A stretch of 40,903 nucleotides of DNA from NCBI GenBank assembly GCA_902490405.1, contig CABUDS010000021.1, positions 1 to 40,903 on the forward strand. The letters run 5' to 3'. The notes under the pieces were generated by a model that saw only the letters and a program-made list of their open reading frames with translations, had not been told where the DNA came from and ran no database searches. This stretch comes from an uncultured Collinsella sp. (GTDB lineage: Bacteria > Actinomycetota > Coriobacteriia > Coriobacteriales > Coriobacteriaceae). This document shows positions 30,663 to 38,382 of this stretch, in pieces (position 1 is the stretch's first letter; the number at the start of each line of letters is the position of its first letter). Made by a program: the position numbers and the translations under genes.

Positions 30663-31853
30663 GTGCAATACCGCGTTGACCCCAAAAGTGGTAACCGAAT
30701 ATCCGCTCTCGGTCTGGGCTGCATGAGGTTTCCCGGTGCGCCGGGCCATCCGGACGCGAAGGCAGCCGACGCCATCATTTCCCATGCGGTGGAGCAGGGG
30801 ATCAATTATCTGGATACCGCGTATCTCTATCCCGGTAACGAGGCAAGCGTGGGCGCCTCACTTGAGCGCTTGGGGCTGCGCGACCGGGTGTTGCTGGCGA
30901 CTAAGTTGCCGCACGCTTCGTGCAAATGTGCGGAGGACTTCGACCGCTTTTTTGACGAGCAACTGCACCGTTTGCGGACCGACCATATCGACTACTACCT
31001 TATGCACAACATCACCTCGCCCGCCCAGTGGGAGCGCGTGGTGGCGTTGGGCATCGAGGACTGGATTGCGCGTCAAAAGGCGGCGGGGCGCATTCGCCAG
31101 ATTGGTTTTTCGTATCACGGCAGCGCCGCGGATTTCCTGACGATGCTTGACGCGTATGACTGGGATTTTTGCCAGATCCAGTACAACTACGCTGGAGAGC
31201 GCTACCAAGCGGGGACGGCGGGACTCATGGCAGCCGCCGAGCGCGGGCTCGCGGTGTTTGTGATGGAGCCGCTGTTGGGCGGGCGTTTGGCGGGCAAGCT
31301 GCCGCCGCGGGCCCGCGCCGTGCTCGATGGCGCCCATGACCCGCGCCTGCGCACTCCTGCCGCCTGGGGGCTTTCGTGGGTGTGGAACCATCCTCAGGTC
31401 ACGATGCTGCTTTCGGGCATGACCGATACCGCGCAAGTGGATGAGAACGCGGCGCTGGCCGACCGAGCCCTGCCGGATTCGATGACGGGCGCTCAGCTCG
31501 ATACCATTGCGCGCGTGCTGACGGAATTTGAAAAATCGAATCGCGTGCCTTGTACGGGATGCGGCTACTGCATGCCGTGTCCCAAAGGCATCAATATCCC
31601 TGGGTGTTTTGCCGCCTACAATGCAAGCTATGCGCACAGCTGGTTTACGGGTCTATCGCAGTATTTTACGGCGAGCGCGGTGCGGACGAGCGAGCCCAAG
31701 TTGGTGAGCAACTGCGTTAAATGCGGCAAATGCGCGCGTCACTGCCCGCAACACATCGATATTCCCGAGCGTCTCGACGATGTGCGCCGACGTTTCCAGC
31801 CTGGCCCCGTGACGGCGGTGCTTAAGGTCTTCGGCAAAACGCGCTCCTCATGA
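30663..31853 (+). CDS. Aldo/keto reductase with C-terminal 4Fe-4S domain
   Basis: This protein of about 396 aa joins an aldo/keto reductase barrel (residues 1-270, with NYLDTAYLYP as the active-site segment) to a ferredoxin-like domain with two CxxCxxCxxxC clusters (CTGCGYCMPCPKG and CVKCGKCARHCPQ). This layout is common in anaerobes and suggests electron transfer from ferredoxin or a flavoprotein rather than only NADPH. GTG 30663 was chosen because AAGGGAGGGG precedes it and relatives start MQYR; ATG 30645 is an alternative. The substrate is unknown. A large palindrome (31866-31928) separates it from the next gene. Confidence 0.87.
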   Translation: MQYRVDPKSGNRISALGLGCMRFPGAPGHPDAKAADAIISHAVEQGINYLDTAYLYPGNEASVGASLERLGLRDRVLLATKLPHASCKCAEDFDRFFDEQLHRLRTDHIDYYLMHNITSPAQWERVVALGIEDWIARQKAAGRIRQIGFSYHGSAADFLTMLDAYDWDFCQIQYNYAGERYQAGTAGLMAAAERGLAVFVMEPLLGGRLAGKLPPRARAVLDGAHDPRLRTPAAWGLSWVWNHPQVTMLLSGMTDTAQVDENAALADRALPDSMTGAQLDTIARVLTEFEKSNRVPCTGCGYCMPCPKGINIPGCFAAYNASYAHSWFTGLSQYFTASAVRTSEPKLVSNCVKCGKCARHCPQHIDIPERLDDVRRRFQPGPVTAVLKVFGKTRSS

Positions 31854-31865
31854 CCCTTTTATAAC

Positions 31866-31928
31866 TTGCGGTGGAATAGTTCCTGTTTGCGGCAGAATAG
31901 GGCATCGACAGGAACTATTTCACCGCAA
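31866..31928. repeat. 63-nt palindrome between the reductase and nfo
   Basis: Arms 31866-31885 and 31909-31928 pair over 20 bp with one mismatch around a 23-base loop. There is no T-run on the plus strand. It lies in a 95-base gap and its right end is 20 bases before the nfo start codon. Confidence 0.6.
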
Positions 31929-31948
31929 CTGATGAGGGGGAGCTGGAG

Positions 31949-32815
31949 ATGCTAACGATTGGGTGTCATCTTTCGACGACGAAGGGCTATCGGGCGATGG
32001 GGGAGACGGCGCTGTCCATTGGCGCCAATACCTTTGCGTTCTTCACGCGCAACCCGCGCGGCGGCAAGGCGAAAGACCTTGATATGGATGATGTGGCGGC
32101 CCTGCGCGAGCTTATGGAGCAAAACGATTTTGGCCCGCTTGTGGCTCATGCTCCGTATACCTATAACCCCTGTTCGGCTAAAGAGCGGGCGCGCGAGTTC
32201 GCCTTGGAGGCAATGGCCGAGGACTTGCAGCGTCTGGAAGCACTGCCCGGCAACTACTACAACTTCCACCCCGGCGCGCATGTGGGGCAGGGCTCCGACG
32301 CCGGCATTCAGATGATCGTCGACGCCCTGTGCCAGGTGATGTTTGAGGGCCAGCAGACGACGGTGCTGCTCGAGACCATGGCGGGAAAGGGTACCGAGGT
32401 GGGCCGTAGCTTTGAAGAGCTGGCGCGCATTATCGAGGGTGCTGCCGCCAGGCGTCCAGAGCTATCGGACAAGCTGGGCGTGTGTCTGGACACCTGCCAT
32501 GTGAGCGATGCCGGCTACGACATCATCCATGATCTGGACGGCGTACTCGACGAGTTCGACCGCGTGGTGGGTATCGACCGCTTGCGTGCCGTACACATCA
32601 ACGATTCGAAGAACCCCAGTGGTGCCCATAAAGATCGTCACGAGTGCATCGGCAAGGGCTACCTTGGCAGCGAGGAGTTTGGCGGCGGTATGCAGGTTAT
32701 GCAGAATATTGTATCGAATGGCCGCTTGCGCGCATTGCCATTCATTTTGGAGACACCGAACGAACTTGCAGGTTATGCGGCTGAAATCAAACTGTTAAGG
32801 TCATTGCAGCAGTAA
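31949..32815 (+). CDS. nfo: Endonuclease IV (AP endonuclease)
   Basis: This 288-aa enzyme cuts DNA at abasic sites in base-excision repair. The metal-binding segments of the TIM-barrel family are visible: VLLETMAGKGTEVG, CLDTCHVSDAGYD and HINDSKNPSGAHKDRHECIGKGYLG, which together give the three-zinc site. Length and layout fit Nfo. GGGGGAGCTGGAG precedes ATG 31949. Confidence 0.94.
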   Translation: MLTIGCHLSTTKGYRAMGETALSIGANTFAFFTRNPRGGKAKDLDMDDVAALRELMEQNDFGPLVAHAPYTYNPCSAKERAREFALEAMAEDLQRLEALPGNYYNFHPGAHVGQGSDAGIQMIVDALCQVMFEGQQTTVLLETMAGKGTEVGRSFEELARIIEGAAARRPELSDKLGVCLDTCHVSDAGYDIIHDLDGVLDEFDRVVGIDRLRAVHINDSKNPSGAHKDRHECIGKGYLGSEEFGGGMQVMQNIVSNGRLRALPFILETPNELAGYAAEIKLLRSLQQ

Positions 32816-32876
32816 TGACTGTCATAAAGTGGAGTGTTCCATTCACGTTATGGGTTTGTTTCAATCAGTTTTCTAA

Positions 32877-32905
32877 TTGCGGATTCTTCCAAACGGGCGC
32901 ATAAT
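32877..32905 (+). promoter_or_regulatory. Promoter of the amino-acid ABC transporter
   Basis: The -35 is TTGCGG (32877-32882) and the -10 is CATAAT (32900-32905) with a 17-bp spacer; TAATAT overlaps it. The start codon of the binding-protein gene is 58 bases downstream. Confidence 0.55.
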
Positions 32906-32962
32906 ATCCAACAGTTTTTGCAGACCTCTGAATCAAACGGGGTCACCGGAAGGAGACTGATT

Positions 32963-33823
32963 ATGAAGCTGAAGAAGCTTGGCGCATTTGCCGCCACGGG
33001 CGCCATGGCACTCGCCCTCGCACTGACGGGCTGCGGCTCGTCCAACGCCACCTCTGGTTCTGATGCCGGTTCCAGCAGCTCTGACGACGCTAAGGTCGAG
33101 AAGGTCGACGGCTCCAAGGAGTACGCGCTCGTCAAGGACGGTACGCTGACCGTTGGCACCTCTGCCGAGTACGCTCCGTTTGAGTACAAGGATGACAACG
33201 GCGATTATCAGGGCTTTGACCTTGAGCTTATCAAGGCTATCGGTGACAAGCTGGGTCTGGATGTCGAGTACGTCAACAACGACTTCGACACGCTCGTCCC
33301 CGGCGTTGCTTCGGGCGCCAAGTATGACGTTTCCATCGCGGCTATCACCGACACGCCCGAGCGTGAGAAGGAAGTCACTTTCTCCGATTCCTACTACATG
33401 GACGATCAGGCTATCGTGACCAAGGTCGATAACACCGACATCACGGCCGACAACTACAGCGAGAAGCTCAACAACGCCGACGCTACCATCATCGTCCAGT
33501 CTGGATCGACCGCCGAGGCCTTTGCCCAGGAGAACTTCCCTAAGGCCAAGATCGTCCCCTACAAGGACGCCACCGAGTGCTTCAGCGCCCTGCAGTCCGA
33601 TAAGGGCGATGCCGTAGTCACCAACCGCTCCGTTGCCAGCCAGCTGACCGCCGAGCAGTTCAACACCTGCCAGACCATCAAGCAGGTCAGCACCGGCGAG
33701 GAGTACGCCATCGCCATCAACCAGGGCAACACCAAGCTCAAGGACGACATCAACCAGGCCATCAAGGACCTGACCGACGACGGTACCGTTGACGCCCTCA
33801 TGGCTAAGTACAACATCAAGTAA
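32963..33823 (+). CDS. Polar amino-acid ABC transporter, binding lipoprotein
   Basis: This 286-aa protein is a solute-binding protein of the polar amino-acid type (SBP_bac_3). A lipoprotein signal ends at LTGC, with Cys24 as the lipid-modified residue, followed by a Ser/Asp-rich linker. The mature domain holds AEYAPFEYKD...GFDLELIKAIGDKLGL and the segment SIAAITDTPEREKEVTFSDSYY, typical of Gln/Glu/Arg/Lys-type binders. The substrate is not certain. A good AAGGAG site precedes ATG 32963. It is the first gene of an operon with the permease and ATPase. Confidence 0.93.
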   Translation: MKLKKLGAFAATGAMALALALTGCGSSNATSGSDAGSSSSDDAKVEKVDGSKEYALVKDGTLTVGTSAEYAPFEYKDDNGDYQGFDLELIKAIGDKLGLDVEYVNNDFDTLVPGVASGAKYDVSIAAITDTPEREKEVTFSDSYYMDDQAIVTKVDNTDITADNYSEKLNNADATIIVQSGSTAEAFAQENFPKAKIVPYKDATECFSALQSDKGDAVVTNRSVASQLTAEQFNTCQTIKQVSTGEEYAIAINQGNTKLKDDINQAIKDLTDDGTVDALMAKYNIK

Positions 33824-33845
33824 AATAGTCACTTGATTGCGCGCG

Positions 33846-33875
33846 GGCCCTTTCCATTTTGCGGAGAGGGCCTTT
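33846..33875 (+). other. Hairpin between the binding-protein and permease genes
   Basis: GGCCCT (33846-33851) pairs with AGGGCC (33867-33872), followed by TTT. Hairpins here often make the binding protein more abundant than the permease, either by partial termination or by mRNA protection. Confidence 0.45.
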
Positions 33876-33940
33876 GCGCTTCTCTTGACGGAGAGCGTTT
33901 CCGTCTCGTTTTGCCGGCAACTTCTACGATAGGAGCCACC

Positions 33941-35302
33941 TTGTCTCGACTGAACAAAGGGGCCACGGAGCAGCGTTTTCCACTGCCCGCCTTGCTCCAA
34001 AAGCTAGCCTGCGTCATGGCCGTGGCGCTCGCGCTGGTGTGCGCGGGGGCATATGCGCCCACGACCGCCCAGGCGCTTGAGACCGCAAAGATTACTGCCC
34101 GACCCAACACCGGTTCGGGCAGCGCTGTGGTCGGCGGCACCGAGACGCGCATTACCTGGGAAGTTCAGGCCGATGCCGACGAGGAGCTGAGCGGTCTATC
34201 GCTGACGTTTGTCGACGGCACGACGTTTGGTACCGATGACACGCGATTGACGATGCTCTCGGGCGAGGATCTCATGGACCGTACGCCCATGAAGCCTACG
34301 TGCAAGGTCGACGGCCAGACGCTCAAGATCGATTTTGGCGAGACGGCTCCGGCCGGCGGCTATTTCCGTGTCGAGGTCTACGGCGTGACCTTCCCCGTCG
34401 AGGGCGGCGACGAGGCTTTTAGCGGCACCTACACGTTGGCTGACGGTTCAACCAAGAAGATCTCCAAGATTCCTTCCGTCGAGATTAAGGGCGTGACGGC
34501 ATTCGATAACTTCCTGGCCGACCTTAAGGAGCAGCCGTGGGTCGAGGCATGGAATTCCAACATGTTCCTTCGCCTGTTCCTGAACCCGGTCATTTTGGTT
34601 CAGAGCCTGCCGATCGTATTCAAAGGCTTCCTCATGTCGCTCTCGATCGTGCTCGTGGCATTTCCGTTGGCCATTCCCTTTGGCTTTGCCTTGTCACTCA
34701 TGCGCATCTCCAAGTCGCGCATCCTGCGTTGCCTTGCCGGCATCTATGTGAATATCATCCGCGGTACGCCGGCGTTCCTGCAGATCTACATCGCGTTCTT
34801 TGGCCTGCCGCTGGCCGGCGTCAAGGTTGACGATTATGTGCTGGGCGTCATCGTCATGGCCATGAACTCGTCCGCCTACCTGTGCGAGATCTTCCGCGCC
34901 GGTATTCAGTCGATCCCCAAGGGCCAGAACGAGGCCGCGCGCTCGCTGGGCATGAACGCCTTCCAGACGCTGCTCTACGTTATGATTCCGCAGACGTTCC
35001 GCAATGTCCTGCCTACGCTGACCAGCGAGTTTATCCTGCTTTACAAGGATACGTCGCTGCTCGCGGCCGTGGGCGTGGTCGAGATCGTCATGAACGCCCG
35101 TACCATTGTGGCCACGACGGGTTCCATTACGCCATATGTGGTTGCCGCGCTGTTCTACCTGGTCATCACCCTGCCGCTTGCTCGCTTGGTGAGCGGTCTT
35201 GAGGCGAGGCTTCTGGGGACGGCCGAAACCAAGAAGAAGCGTCCCGCCAAGAGCGCTGGACAGGTCGTCGCGACGCCCGCCGACCACATCGCCGGTCTGT
35301 AA
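33941..35302 (+). CDS. Amino-acid ABC permease with N-terminal exported domain
   Basis: This protein of about 453 aa has two parts. A hydrophobic segment near residues 20-45 (LACVMAVALALVCAGAYA) acts as a signal or anchor, followed by about 130 residues of beta-rich, extracytoplasmic sequence (about 48-185). The rest is a HisM/GlnP-type permease with five membrane segments and the EAA loop (EAARSLGMNAFQTLLYVMIP). The N-terminal part is not normal for such permeases, which usually start near NPVILVQSL. TTG 33941 has AGGAG five bases upstream. The next gene is the ATPase 12 bases later. The extra domain might act as a second binding or docking module. Confidence 0.85.
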   Translation: MSRLNKGATEQRFPLPALLQKLACVMAVALALVCAGAYAPTTAQALETAKITARPNTGSGSAVVGGTETRITWEVQADADEELSGLSLTFVDGTTFGTDDTRLTMLSGEDLMDRTPMKPTCKVDGQTLKIDFGETAPAGGYFRVEVYGVTFPVEGGDEAFSGTYTLADGSTKKISKIPSVEIKGVTAFDNFLADLKEQPWVEAWNSNMFLRLFLNPVILVQSLPIVFKGFLMSLSIVLVAFPLAIPFGFALSLMRISKSRILRCLAGIYVNIIRGTPAFLQIYIAFFGLPLAGVKVDDYVLGVIVMAMNSSAYLCEIFRAGIQSIPKGQNEAARSLGMNAFQTLLYVMIPQTFRNVLPTLTSEFILLYKDTSLLAAVGVVEIVMNARTIVATTGSITPYVVAALFYLVITLPLARLVSGLEARLLGTAETKKKRPAKSAGQVVATPADHIAGL

Positions 35303-35314
35303 GGAGGTCCTATC

Positions 35315-36067
35315 ATGAGCGAAACCAATAACTCGAACGAGGTCGTCGTCAGCATCAAGAACCTCCAGAAGGCCTTCGGCGATAACGTGGTCCTGCGCGA
35401 CATCGATCTGGATGTGCACAAGGGCGAGGTCGTCGTAGTCCTGGGTCCTTCGGGCTCGGGCAAGTCGACGATGCTTCGCTGCATCAATCGTCTGGAGCAT
35501 CCCACGAGCGGCTCGATCGTCGTTGAGGGCGTGGACGTTTGCGCCAAGGGCGTCGACCTTAACAAGGTACGTACGCATCTGGGTATGGTGTTCCAGCAGT
35601 TCAATTTGTTCCCGCACCTGTCGGTCAAAAAGAACGTCATGCTTGCGCAGCAAAAGGTGCTCAAGCGCAGCAAGGAAGAGGCCGAGAAAATCGCTATCGA
35701 GGAGCTGACCAAGGTCGGTCTTGCCGAGCGCATCGACTTTATGCCGAGCCAGCTCTCGGGCGGTCAGCAGCAGCGCGTGGCGATCGCCCGCGCCCTGTCG
35801 ATGAACCCTCACGTCATGCTCTTTGACGAGGCCACGTCGGCGCTCGACCCCGAGCTGGTTCGCGACGTTCTTGGCGTTATGCGCGATCTTGCACGTGACG
35901 GTATGACCATGATCGTCGTGACGCATGAGATGGGCTTTGCCCGCGACGTCGCCGACCGCGTCGTCTTTATGGACGGCGGCGTTATCGTGGAAGAGGGTAC
36001 GCCGAGCGAGGTCTTCGACCACCCCAAGAGCGAGCGCACCAAGGCGTTCTTGGGAAATATCTCGTAG
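35315..36067 (+). CDS. Polar amino-acid ABC transporter ATPase (GlnQ type)
   Basis: This 250-aa ATPase drives the transporter. It has Walker A (GPSGSGKST), the Q-loop region (VFQQFNLFPHLSV), the signature LSGGQQQRVAIARAL, Walker B (VMLFDEATSALDPE) and the H-loop (VTHEM). Sequence and length match the GlnQ/HisP group. GGAGG precedes ATG 35315. It is the last gene of a binding protein-permease-ATPase operon. Confidence 0.95.
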   Translation: MSETNNSNEVVVSIKNLQKAFGDNVVLRDIDLDVHKGEVVVVLGPSGSGKSTMLRCINRLEHPTSGSIVVEGVDVCAKGVDLNKVRTHLGMVFQQFNLFPHLSVKKNVMLAQQKVLKRSKEEAEKIAIEELTKVGLAERIDFMPSQLSGGQQQRVAIARALSMNPHVMLFDEATSALDPELVRDVLGVMRDLARDGMTMIVVTHEMGFARDVADRVVFMDGGVIVEEGTPSEVFDHPKSERTKAFLGNIS

Positions 36068-36093
36068 CGGCGCGTCGAGGTTGTCGATATAAC

Positions 36094-36129
36094 AAACGGG
36101 GACCGGATAGTATCCGGCCCCCGTTTTTG
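36094..36129 (+). terminator. Terminator of the ABC operon
   Basis: AAACGGGG pairs with CCCCGTTT, with an inner CCGGATA/TATCCGG stem, followed by five T residues at 36124-36128. Confidence 0.88.
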
Positions 36130-36199
36130 TTTGGGCATGAGCGACTGTTGTTGTGCAGTGCACGGCTGTCAGTTGCCTTGCGACTTTCTGACGGCTTCG

Positions 36200-36619
36200 T
36201 TAGGCCAGCTCCGCTCCCAGGGCCCTGCAGGCCGTCTCGCCCTCATCGTCGGGGGCGTCGTAGCAGATGACGGAATCGACGACGTTGACGCCCGCCTCGT
36301 CGGCGTCGGCCTTCCAGTTGTCCATCCACTCGCCCTCGGCCCACGAATAGGAGCCAAAGAGGACGACCTTCTTGTCGCCGAGAACCTCCTTGACCTCGTC
36401 CCACATCGGCTGGAACTCATCGTACTCGAGTTCCTCGGAGCCCATGGCGGGGCAGCCGAAGGCGAAGGCGTCGTAGTCGGCGGCCCTGTCGGCAGAGAAG
36501 TCGGCGCAGGGGATGACCTCAGTCTCGGCACCCGCGGACGTGGCGCCTTCGGCGACGAGGTTTGCCATGGCCTCGGTATTGCCCGTGCCACTCCAATAGA
36601 CGACGGCGATCTTGCTCAT
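36200..36619 (-). CDS. Flavodoxin
   Basis: This 139-aa electron carrier binds FMN. The N-terminal phosphate loop is WSGTGNTEAMA, and the two aromatic loops fall around GCPAMGSEELEYD and GSYSWAEGEWMD, as in short-chain flavodoxins. AAAGGAAAAC precedes ATG 36619. It is co-transcribed with the DUF3793 gene upstream. Flavodoxin and DUF3793 genes are often neighbours in gut anaerobes. Confidence 0.93.
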   Translation of the reverse strand: MSKIAVVYWSGTGNTEAMANLVAEGATSAGAETEVIPCADFSADRAADYDAFAFGCPAMGSEELEYDEFQPMWDEVKEVLGDKKVVLFGSYSWAEGEWMDNWKADADEAGVNVVDSVICYDAPDDEGETACRALGAELA

Positions 36620-36665
36620 ATGTTTTCCTTTCGGTTGTGCGGCGTGCGGCCGCGTTTTGTATGCT

Positions 36666-37370
36666 CTATCGGGTTGCCTGGACAAGTTGTCCCAGGGTGC
36701 AGCCCTGTTGATAGATGTACGTAAGGTATTGCGTGCATGCGCGATAGGAATCGAAGGTCGTGAGCGCCTGCTCAACGTTTGTGTATACCTTCCATGCGCC
36801 AAAGACCTTATAGTTTTCGCCGTGCTGGACGATAAACTGATGGACATCTTCGTAGGGATAGCCCAAAAAATAGCCAATTTCGTGGGGGAACTCGCACATG
36901 CACCCCGTATCGCAGTGCCTATTTCGCGCGAGTGCGCAGACGCTGCTGTCATAGGCGCTTTCTGCGGCATTGCTGCTTGCCAGCGTGATGCGCGCGGCGA
37001 GATGCACCAGGGATGCGGGCAGGTTGTGGACATCGTAACCTTCGGCGGTAAGCGCCGTCGTGGCGCGGGGGTCGGAGAGGTATCGCATGAGGTCCGCAGG
37101 GCGGTACACATAGATGAGCGCTCCGCAGGGGCGCCAGACCAAAACGCTCATATGGATCCCGAGTGGCTGGAGCTCGCGGTTGCATTGGGCAATGACCGCG
37201 AGCAGGCGAGAGCGTCGCTCTTCGATATGGGCGGCGCCGGGTTTTCCGCCTTGGTTGGCGTAAACGCCGGGATAGGTAAAGAGCGAGGCCGGCTTGATAC
37301 CTGCGAGCGTAGGGGAGCAGTTGCGCACGACAGCCGTTTGGTATGTTGGGATGTCAATGGTTCGAGTCAC
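36666..37370 (-). CDS. DUF3793-family protein
   Basis: This 234-aa protein matches the DUF3793 family, seen by the segments EERRSRLLAVIAQCNRELQPLGIHMSVLVWRP and CEFPHEIGYFLGYPYEDVHQFI. It has several cysteines (CALARNRHCDTGCMCEF) that could bind metal or a cluster. No enzymatic function is known for this family. It is upstream of and likely in one operon with the flavodoxin. AAAGGAGC precedes ATG 37370. Confidence 0.82.
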   Translation of the reverse strand: MTRTIDIPTYQTAVVRNCSPTLAGIKPASLFTYPGVYANQGGKPGAAHIEERRSRLLAVIAQCNRELQPLGIHMSVLVWRPCGALIYVYRPADLMRYLSDPRATTALTAEGYDVHNLPASLVHLAARITLASSNAAESAYDSSVCALARNRHCDTGCMCEFPHEIGYFLGYPYEDVHQFIVQHGENYKVFGAWKVYTNVEQALTTFDSYRACTQYLTYIYQQGCTLGQLVQATR

Positions 37371-37501
37371 GATGCTCCTTTCGGGTCCTCAGTTGTTAGC
37401 CTAGGAAAACTTATACACGAAAGTAAGCCAAGGTCAACAAAAAAGTTTGAAGCGGGAAACTAATTGACCGAACCGACACGAGTTTGGAGTAAGATGGGAA
37501 C

Positions 37502-37526
37502 ACCCCATGGGGGTATAGGTATAAGA
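37502..37526 (+). promoter_or_regulatory. CsoR-like operator and -10 region of the HMA gene
   Basis: ACCCC-ATG-GGGGT at 37502-37514 is a dyad of the form seen in copper-responsive CsoR operators. TATAGG and TATAAG (37514-37526) follow at once and could be the -10. No CsoR gene is in this window, so the regulator is unproven. Confidence 0.5.
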
Positions 37527-37546
37527 GTTTGGAGAAAGGGGATCGC

Positions 37547-37930
37547 ATGGAAGACTTGCTAAGCCCTGCAAATATCATCGTGCTTGCCGCGATTGTCGTC
37601 GGCATGTTCTTTGGCCTGCGGCGTATTGTCGCTTCGACACACGGAAAGAGCTGCTGCAGCGATGGCACGAGCGGTAAGAAGGCCAAGAAGGTAGTGGTTG
37701 CGGATACCGATCCGTCCCACTACCCCTATAGCGATGAGCTGCTCATCGGCGGCATGAGCTGCGATGGCTGCGCTCAGAATGTGGCCAATGCCCTCAATGC
37801 GCTGAATGGTGTGTGGGCAACGGTAACGTACGCGGACCACACGGCGCGCGTGCGCTCCAAGCGGCCAATCGATCGCGGTGCTCTCGTGGCGGCCGTGAAG
37901 GATGCGGGTTACTACGTCATGACGCTGTAA
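37547..37930 (+). CDS. Membrane-anchored HMA (heavy-metal-binding) protein
   Basis: This 127-aa protein has one N-terminal membrane helix (about residues 6-25), a Cys pair in SCCSDG, a basic linker and a C-terminal HMA domain with the metal-binding CxxC in GGMSCDGCAQN. HMA domains bind copper(I), zinc or cadmium. ATG 37547 has AAAGGGG five bases upstream; TTG 37529 is not supported. The CsoR-like box upstream suggests copper control. It could pass metal to a P-type ATPase encoded elsewhere. Confidence 0.82.
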   Translation: MEDLLSPANIIVLAAIVVGMFFGLRRIVASTHGKSCCSDGTSGKKAKKVVVADTDPSHYPYSDELLIGGMSCDGCAQNVANALNALNGVWATVTYADHTARVRSKRPIDRGALVAAVKDAGYYVMTL

Positions 37931-37956
37931 GCGCCGCCTTGGATGCACTTCCTTGT

Positions 37957-38382
37957 CTAGGCTCGTCCGCGCAGTTCGATGTCAAGAATGTCATCGAAAT
38001 CGATGGCGATGTCTTTGAGCTTGAGGAGCTTGAAGGCAGGGAGTACCTCGTCGAGGATGCCGGTGCGGGAGCGATAGCCGTACGTATCGTAATAGGTGAC
38101 GCGGACTAGGTCGCCACGTTTGAGGCCCTCGAGCTTTTTCGAAAGCTCGAGGGCTTTTTCTTCCGTGAGTTCACATTTTGGTTCGGCGGTGATCTCTTGC
38201 TTGCGCACGAGTTCGTAATATCCCGTGAGGGCGGCAAAGGGCATAAACTGCGCGGCACGGCCGGCACGGACGGCGCCGTTAGCGGTGAGCTTGGGGTCGG
38301 CGGAGCGACGTCTTCCCTCGGGGTCCGCTAGGCGTTCAAAAGGTGTCGGTGGCCGCATCGGCTGCTGTTGGGGCTTAGGCAC
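37957..38382 (-). CDS. YolD-like protein
   Basis: This 141-aa protein is a YolD-like family member, seen by AAQFMPFAALTGYYELVRKQE and by the basic segment ILDEVLPAFKLLKLKDIAIDFDDI. Its N-terminal 40 residues are Pro/Arg rich. YolD-like proteins are usually encoded with a Y-family polymerase. Here its start overlaps the end of the polymerase gene by eight bases, so the two are co-translated. The function is unknown. Confidence 0.82.
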   Translation of the reverse strand: MPKPQQQPMRPPTPFERLADPEGRRRSADPKLTANGAVRAGRAAQFMPFAALTGYYELVRKQEITAEPKCELTEEKALELSKKLEGLKRGDLVRVTYYDTYGYRSRTGILDEVLPAFKLLKLKDIAIDFDDILDIELRGRA

